A DNA stretch of 64,000 nucleotides from contig JAJVDF010000003.1 in assembly GCA_022410635.1 (NCBI GenBank), positions 2,297,235 to 2,361,234 on the forward strand, given 5' to 3'. Under the pieces are notes generated by a model. The model searched no databases. It saw only the letters and a program-made list of their open reading frames with translations, and was not told the origin of the DNA. This DNA comes from Tretioscincus oriximinensis. Its lineage: Eukaryota; Chordata; Lepidosauria; Squamata; Gymnophthalmidae. Below, in pieces: positions 57,792-64,000 of this stretch. Each line of letters opens with the position of its first letter. Within the stretch, counting starts at the first letter, position 1. A program made the position numbers and the translations under genes.

Positions 57792-58490
57792 TAAAGTTAC
57801 CAGATATCCCAGAGGGAGGGGGGGGAGAGCAGGCCTGGGAAGGGGCGTGGCTTCTTGAATCCCTGTTTGGGAGGGGGCATGGCTGGAAGAGCCAGCCAAT
57901 GGGGCCTCGAGTAGCCGGCTGGTCAGGAGATAAAAGGGAAGCTGACCAGGGCTAGAGGCCTTTCTGTCGAGTGAGACTTGTGGTGTAGCAAGTGGACAGA
58001 GGGGTCTGCTTCTGATCTGCCTCAGAGGGAGGGGGGGAAGTGTATGGTGGCCTGAAGGAGTCAAAGTTGAGGCTTGACTTGGGGTTGGAACAAGTAAAGT
58101 GACATCTGGAAACTAACGTTGCTCTTGCTTTGTGTTTGTGCTTGAGTCAGGCTTACTTTATAAAAGCCGAAGCCTTATTATTATAATCTCTCTTTTCCTT
58201 ATTTGTAAATAATAAACTTGTTNTTTGTTTCAGTTCAAACATCTCTTTCTTTCTTTTATTTCTTTAACAACAAAATATAAGCACGCTACTGGTGGGGGCT
58301 GTGAATAAAGCCCCAACCGTGAGGTAAACTCTGAAGCCTTGTGTAGGCCTGAGGAAATTACTGTTGCTCCAAGCAGTCGTGGGTGCTGGCTTGGGCAACN
58401 GGGTGGATATTGTGGCACCCCTGACTGGGAGGGTCATCGAATAGTAGGGCCCTCAGGTAGGGGTCNCCACAACAAGTACGTCATTCATGG
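57792..58490 (+). mobile_element. LTR-like or promoter-bearing repeat, copy 2
   Basis: CCCAGAGGGAGGGGGGG, AAGGGGCGTGGCTTCTTG, GAGCCAGCCAATGGGGCCTC (CCAAT), a TATA-like AGATAAAAGGG, poly(A)-like AAATAATAAAC and CTGGTGGGGGCTGTGAATAA match 36640-37310 in order. Inserted next to an L1 remnant. LTR status and ends are inferred. Confidence 0.55.
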
Positions 58491-58670
58491 TTCTTAAAAT
58501 GGCAGGTGTTCATCATGTATGGACTATCCCTGCATGACCAATTTGTTTATGATGCCGTTACATCCTACATGGAATTGAGATGGTTTACGTAATTGTACAG
58601 TTTTTCTTCCTGTTCTGTGGGGGAGGGTATGGGAGTCTTTGTTAATGTGTTATGTTTTGTATTGTTTATT

Positions 58671-58671
58671 C

Positions 58672-58720
<49 letters not shown>

Positions 58721-58722
58721 TA
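58671..58722. repeat. (TAA)n microsatellite
   Basis: Perfect TAA array next to a family D element. Confidence 0.95.
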
Positions 58723-58724
58723 AT

Positions 58725-58922
58725 AATAACTCATGCTGCAAATCCCCTTTTTTGTTAGTCCCTAAGGTGCTATGAGTGCCTGCCTGCCTGCCCATTGGAA
58801 GAAGTAGACTTGTCTCCAAAAGCTCATGATGCCTCTCTTTTTCTAGTTAGTCTCTAAGGTACTACAAAACCCTTGCTAGCTATTCTGAGCTTGGATCAAC
58901 ATGGCTATTTCTTTGAAATCTT
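58725..58922. repeat. Family D element, diverged
   Basis: TTAGTCCCTAAGGTGCTATG, GAAGAAGTAGACTTGTCTCC, TTAGTCTCTAAGGTACTAC and ACATGGCTATTTCTTTGAAA. Confidence 0.7.
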
Positions 58923-59317
58923 CCTGCACACTTATTGGGCTCAGTCCTTTTCCTTCTGCAATGCTGGCCAGAAGTAAGACTCCATTATAAATCCAAGCTA
59001 TATATGTACTCCACATGCTTGGCTGCTCACAAATACATCTTTCTTGCTATAAACACTGCTTATAAACAAAGTTCCTTCTTAATCCTAAATGTTATTTTAT
59101 TGTCTGGAAATGTAAACTGTTTATATTACCAGACTTGGATAAATTCCTAAGTGGAAATGTTGAATACCAGTTGTAAAAGTATCTACAATGCAAAATCTGA
59201 GCTTAGTTGGCTAAGTAAAGGCTATTGGAGATGGTTGACTCAAAGTATTTCTGTCTTGGAAGAGGAACTGATCATCCGCATGCTAGAGAAGCCTATGGCC
59301 CATTGGCAGGTTACACT

Positions 59318-59582
59318 TGTAGGCACAAATGGCTCAATCAGCTAAGTGCCTATCTTTCATCTGAGAAATCGTGATTTGAGGCCCTGTGTCGGATGTGGAG
59401 CATCTTCTTCTAGCCTGCAGCTCTAGTCAACCCAGCTATTTGAAAGCAAGAATTGCAAGAAATTGCAAAAACTGCGACTAGATAAATGGGAACAACCACC
59501 AGTTCGGGCAAAAAATAACCTTGTAAGCCGCTTTGATTCCCTTTAAGTGACAAAAGCGGGGTATAAAAACTCAGTTCTTCTT
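59318..59582 (+). repeat. tRNA-derived SINE (family A), diverged
   Basis: GGCACAAATGGCTCAATCAG, GAGGCCCTGTGTCGGATGTG, CAAGAATTGCAAGAAATTGC and AAAGCGGGGTATAAAAACTC. Confidence 0.8.
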
Positions 59583-59865
59583 ATCTAGACGGGATATTTT
59601 TAGAATCTAAGAAACCAGGAATGGAGACACAGATTAGAACGCACAACACATACAATTGCTGTATCTCCTCTGCATCAGATATATAGCCCAATATTAACTC
59701 TGGTGGAATAAATAGATAGCTTGTTATACACTAGGACTTAAGCTTAGTCACTAAATGTAAGGATATTTTTAGCACCATGATAATGCTGCTTTAGTGGGGT
59801 TTGGCAACAATTATTTATTTATTTACACTGATAACTTGCCCTTGCTATCTGATAACTTGCCCTTG

Positions 59866-60212
59866 CAGGCACGGATAGCTCAGTTGCTAAGGAATCCGTC
59901 TCTTAGCTGGGAGATGGGGTTTCGAAGCCCTGTGTGGGACGTGGGGAGGGATGAGCACCTTCCACTAGCCTGTAGCTTTAGCCAATCCAGCTATTCGAAA
60001 GCACGAATTGCAAGAAATTGCAACTGACTGCAAGTAGATACATGGGAACCACCAGAGCCTGGTGGGGAAGATAGAATGTGAGCCTTCTGGCAAAATACCC
60101 TTGTAAGCCGCTTTGAGTCCCTTTGAAAGGTGAGAAAAAGCGGGGCATAAGAACCCAGTTCTTCTTCTTCTTCTTCTTCTTTTTCTTCTTTTTCTTCTTC
60201 TTCTTCTTCTCC
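59866..60212 (+). repeat. tRNA-derived SINE (family A), cleanest copy
   Basis: GGCACGGATAGCTCAGTTGC (A box), GGGGTTTCGAAGCCCTGTG (B box), ATTGCAAGAAATTGCAACTG and AGCGGGGCATAAGAACCCAG, ending in a (TTC)n array. Preceded by a direct doubling of TGATAACTTGCCCTTGC. Confidence 0.9.
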
Positions 60213-60800
60213 TATACCCAAAGGTCTCAGGGCAGTTACCAATAAAAACAGGATACATTTTTAATTAACATTAGAAACAACTTTTCATGAATGTGGGGAA
60301 GGAGAAACTGTTCCTTCAGCAAAAGGCCAGGTTAAAGAAGTGTATCTTTAAGAGATTTTCTGAATGAATACAGTGATTGTGATTGACACACCACAAGAGG
60401 AGAATGTTCCATTGTCTGAGGGCTGCCCTGCCCTGGGTTCTGCCCCCTTTGCTACTTAATGTGGTGGTACAAATATGGGTCTTAAAATATGGACAGGTTG
60501 ATTTAAGAGAAGATGTTCCCTTAGATATTTTGGGCCCAAGTTACTTAGCGCCTTGTATGTTAAAAGAATACCTTGAATTGGGTTTAGTAGCAAATTGGCA
60601 GCTGATGCAGCTCTTTCAAGTCCAGTCAGCAATCTAGCTGCTCCAGNTGCAGCTTCCGAAGCATTTTCAAGGCCAGCCCAAGTTGATTACATTACAGTTG
60701 TACAATCTGGAAGCTACCAGGGCATGGATTACTGTGGCAGAATTATTCCTATCCAAAATGGGCGTAATTGATGAACCAGGCAAAACTGCAAGTAGGCAAA
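60208..60800 (-). repeat. L2-like LINE 3' region (family C), longest copy
   Basis: CCTATACCCAAAGGTCTCAG tail, AAAAGGCCAGGTTAAAGAAG, CCTTGAATTGGGTTTAGTAG and CTACCAGGGCATGGATTAC. Sense strand minus. Abuts the SINE tail at 60212. Confidence 0.75.
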
Positions 60801-61850
60801 GCCTCAAATGCCATAGCGGCTCAATAGCCCCAAACTAACACAACAATCTGTAGTGGGAAAAATAACTCTCAAAGCACTTTCCCCCACTGTAACACAAGGG
60901 CAGGAAGGCACTTCAGTGCGCAGCCTTCATGCTGAATGGCTGCACATGCACACATGGCATGAGATGGAATTGAGCGTTTCTCTCAGAGTTGTTGCTATGC
61001 TGTTATTAAGGATGGTACCCTTGCCACAAGGAATAAGTGGTTAATCCAGTGTCCATTAAAAGCCAGTTCGTTGCCTAAGAGTTTGAAGCAAAAATTGTTC
61101 TAATGGTTTGTCACTGGTCGAAAGTTGGAAAATGTTCTGGAAGGGAGCAGTTGAGAGCCATTGGCTGAGTGGCTCAGGGCCACAGTACGAAAGAACACAT
61201 CTTGACCAGCCCATTGATTCTGATTAAGCTGCTAGCTACAGAGTTGATCAGTAAATCAGTTTTTCAGCACTTCGCTGGCGTAATTATTCTGAGGCAATGC
61301 TAAGCTTCACAGCTGCTGCTCAGCAGTTTGGGCAGATTGTAATCATTATAAAATTTATAATATCTCTCGCTAGCATGACTTTGGGCTGCCATCTGCATGG
61401 CATAGTCTGCACTAGCAGGTGGATAGCAGGCAGGGCTCTATTCTAAAATATATCTTGAAATATGGGCCAATACAAAAAAGATGCAGCTCCCATGGTTTTT
61501 ATTTAAACTAAACTATTTCTCAAAAAAATACCAGGCTGGTTCTTTTCTATGTTGGTTGCTATTCTCTGATGTCATTCAGCTGCTAAATATTCCTATATTG
61601 TCCTTGCTAGATTGTTAAAATGGTAATCCCCTTGGTGTTAAGAGGAAAGACATATTTACACAAAATTAAACATGCCTCAAGAACAAAAGGACACTTTCTG
61701 CATATTAAAGAGCCAGTTATTGGAAATCTTGAGTAAGATCAATATCTCCATTCTGTTTGAAAACATAGCTAGACAAGAAAAGCAAAGGAACAGAAAGCTT
61801 AACAAAGCATCATGTGCATTGATGGTGCTATATAAATACTTGTAATAGCA

Positions 61851-61853
<3 letters not shown>

Positions 61854-61943
<90 letters not shown>
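61854..61943. repeat. (ATT)n microsatellite, about 90 bp
   Basis: Perfect ATT array after GGTGCTATATAAATACTTG, which resembles a LINE or SINE tail. Confidence 0.95.
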
Positions 61944-62000
61944 CCCCAGCCTATCATACTAGAAATCAGTTTATACTAATCAATAAATATTGATTATTTG
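61944..62000. repeat. Repeat H, second locus
   Basis: Contains the reverse complement of the 32-bp segment at 14441-14472. Like that locus, it adjoins an AAT/ATT array. Confidence 0.7.
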
Positions 62001-62559
62001 TGACAAATGTGGCAAAAAATAAACCATGAATTTCCTCATTATTAAAAATTATAATATTGTTTCCAGTGATTGTATTTCAAAAATTAATTCCTTGCAAAGC
62101 AAGATATGGCTGTCATCTTCCTGTATCATCTTCCGCAGTAATACAGTGTTGAAACAGATTACCAATTTTAAACATCTTAGCCAGTGAACTGCCTGAAGGT
62201 AACAATTTTAATTAGAGGAAGGCCAAGGATCAGGCTGTGCTATTGTTGCAGTCAAGGAAAACTAACACGATCTCAGCAGGCAACTGTCAAGAGCCAGTAG
62301 GATTCAAAGTAGACACATCTGGAATTGTGTGAGCTTATCTATGCAGTGAACTAATGAACAGTGTGATAGTCTTCCATTCCATTCCACCTTCTGGTTTGAT
62401 TCTAAGCTTGCCTTCAATTAGTTCTGTGATTCATATTTCAATCAATTTAACTTGCGCTGCTCAGTGGATAATACAAGTCAGAACACTAAAGAATCCAACT
62501 TTGGCAGTGACTGGTAAGAAGCAAAGGTTGTAGAGTTCAAAGAAACAGCCATCTTAGTC

Positions 62560-63730
62560 AAATTTTCCCAAAATTTGGAAAAAAGTAAAAAGAAAATTAA
62601 AAGCGGAAGTGAAAAGAGTCCAAGCCCTTCAAAATGCATGGAAATTATTTACAATTACAAACACTGTATTGGGGGCTCAAATACAATGCATTCCCAAAAG
62701 AAGAAAAAGTTCCACCAGGTTAAAAAGGACTCCTGTGTGTCTTGTCAGTATAGTGAGGGAAGTCATTAGAAGTAAGAGAAACTCATTTAAAAAGTGGAAA
62801 GCATATCCTAGTGAGGAGAACAGATTGGGGCACAAATTGTGGCAGAACAAATGCATGGTGGTAGTCAGGAATGCCAAGAGAAATTTTGAGGATCACATTG
62901 CAAAGAACATTAAAAGAAATAATAAGAACTTCTTTAAATACATCAGAAACAAGAATCCTACTAGAAAAATAGTTGGGCCACTCAACAACCATAAACAGAA
63001 GGGGACAATCACAGAGGATACAGAGATTGCTGAAAGGTTAAATTATATTTTCCCTCAGTTTTCACTGAAGAGGACAACGGGTAAATACCTACAACTAAGT
63101 TAGATAGAGATAACGAAGGAGGAGATCTACGCAAGCCTTAATAAATTGAAAAGATGCCATTCATCCCAGAATTCTTAAAGAACTCAGGTGTGAAATTGCT
63201 GAACTTCTAACCAAACTGTTAGTGTATTCTGCACCGTAGTTTGCTTTTACTCCTTTCACTTTCCTGCTTTCAAATAGCTCTCCCACCAGTTTTTCCCTTA
63301 GGTGGCAAACTGAATGTCTGTCTATTGGTCTGCTGGTCAAAGCAGGGTAGAGCATTCTAACCTCTATATACGGTAAGCCTTTGTTTCCGTTATTCCATGC
63401 TTTAGTCCTTTAGTTATTCCTGATGTTGACGTTTAACTTCTGATAAAGTTCCTTCTTTAAGACTAAGCCTCATCTATTCTGTTTACAAGGGAGCCAGAAT
63501 TGCTAACACAAACTATACTTCTCAGAACAATTAAAGGAACACTTTAACATAACATGCTATTTTAAAGTGTTCCCTTAATTGCTTTGAGCAGTATATATAA
63601 TATTTCCTTAAAATCAGGCACTGTGTCTGAAGACTGGACAGTAGCAAATGTAACAACCATCTTCAAAAAATGATCCAGGGATGATGCCGGAAATTATAGA
63701 CCAGTCTTCATCAGTTCTAACATCAGTTCT
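62560..63730 (+). pseudogene. CR1 LINE fragment upstream of and into the reverse transcriptase
   Basis: Plus-strand frames encode GHKLWQNKCMVVVRNAKRNF, then FFKYIRNKNPTRKIVGPL and ITEDTEIAERLNYIF. After breaks follow IHPRILKELRCEIAELLTKL-type and SEDWTVANVTTIFKK with GNYRPV-like codons. This is the linker between endonuclease and RT in CR1. Interrupted by stops and about 400 bp of foreign DNA (about 63230-63610). Confidence 0.85.
63521..63588. repeat. Imperfect hairpin, about 26-bp arms
   Basis: CAATTAAAGGAACACTTTAA and TTAAAGTGTTCCCTTAATTG face each other across a short AT-rich loop, with one mismatch in 20 bp. Lies inside the CR1 interruption. Confidence 0.7.
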
Positions 63731-63929
63731 TCTCATTGGTGACCCCCAGATTATGGAATATAGTCCCATCCCCTTTTTGTGCATCATATATCATCACTGT
63801 ATACATTCAGAAAATCTTTTTCTCCTTAACTTGGCCTTTAGTTGGAGAAACGGCTTCCTCTTCCCCACTTTTATATTTTTAAATATGAAAGTGTTTTAAT
63901 ATTTTAAGATGCTAATATTTGTACTCTTG

Positions 63930-63995
63930 TTTTTATTATTGTTAGCTGCCCTGAAGCCTTTGGGTATAGGGCAGGTTATAAATGTTAAAAAAAAT
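63930..63995 (+). repeat. L2-like tail (family C)
   Basis: TTATTGTTAGCTGCCCTGAA, then GCCTTTGGGTATAGGGCAGG and TTATAAATG. Confidence 0.8.
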
Positions 63996-64000
63996 AGACT

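Larger units (their letters stand above)
34638..64000 (-). other. GPM6A: GPM6A intron 1 (5' end beyond window)
   Basis: No first exon (a short phase-1 exon with an acidic/Gln-rich start) was recognised up to 64000, so I infer this whole stretch is intron 1. It is dominated by repeats listed separately. Stretches over 300 bases with nothing recognised include 38240-38870, 39200-39835, 40640-41500, 43145-43855, 45510-46140, 46610-47650, 47810-48640, 52380-53060, 53520-55580, 55880-56640, 60800-61800 and 62000-62530. Confidence 0.75.

Noticed and set aside
59866..59945. Possible tRNA gene with A and B boxes
   Set aside because: Body and tail repeat at many places in the window, so it is a SINE head; no good cloverleaf or terminator.
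34638..64000. GPM6A first exon (short acidic N-terminus) inside the window
   Set aside because: I found no minus-strand sequence encoding a GPM6A-like N-terminus followed by a phase-1 GT donor; probably farther upstream.

Overview
This window is vertebrate nuclear DNA, most likely from a squamate reptile (lizard, gecko or snake). The reasons are a split, intron-rich gene with GT-AG introns, a vertebrate-specific neuronal protein, and a dense mixture of CR1-type LINE fragments, L2-like LINE tails, L1 fragments, tRNA-derived SINEs and small inverted-repeat elements of the kind typical of reptile genomes. Isolated single N bases throughout suggest unresolved consensus calls. The species assignment is inference.

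One protein-coding gene is recognisable: GPM6A (neuronal membrane glycoprotein M6-a, proteolipid/PLP family), on the minus strand. Six coding exons were placed to the base from splice sites, reading phase and protein similarity: 34445-34637, 28889-29045, 21355-21508, 17550-17626, 14196-14261 and 11242-11394. They join in frame into the last 266 residues of the protein, ending at a TAA stop at 11242-11244. Only the short N-terminal exon, about 12 codons in the mammalian protein, is missing; it should lie beyond the right end of the window, so intron 1 exceeds 29 kb. A roughly 2.1 kb 3' UTR runs to about 9165, where a poly(A) signal is followed by a GT-rich stretch.

Layout: 1-9164 is intergenic DNA downstream of GPM6A, with CR1, L2-like, SINE and foldback repeats. 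9165-34637 holds the 3' UTR, coding exons and introns 6 to 2. 34638-64000 is read as intron 1. It is repeat-rich (CR1, L1, LTR-like, tRNA-SINEs, several MITE-like families), with some repeat-poor AT-rich stretches that could hold regulatory elements, notably about 61200-61400 and 62100-62300.

I found no RNA gene outside SINEs, no CRISPR and no second host gene. Most other open frames are short, lie inside repeats or low-complexity DNA, and are rejected. The most interesting non-gene observations are a recurring inverted-repeat family carrying hammerhead-like cores (possibly Penelope-related), two palindromic foldback elements, a CpG-rich element nested in a CR1 copy, two local duplications, and a 32-bp identical sequence in opposite orientation 47 kb apart.
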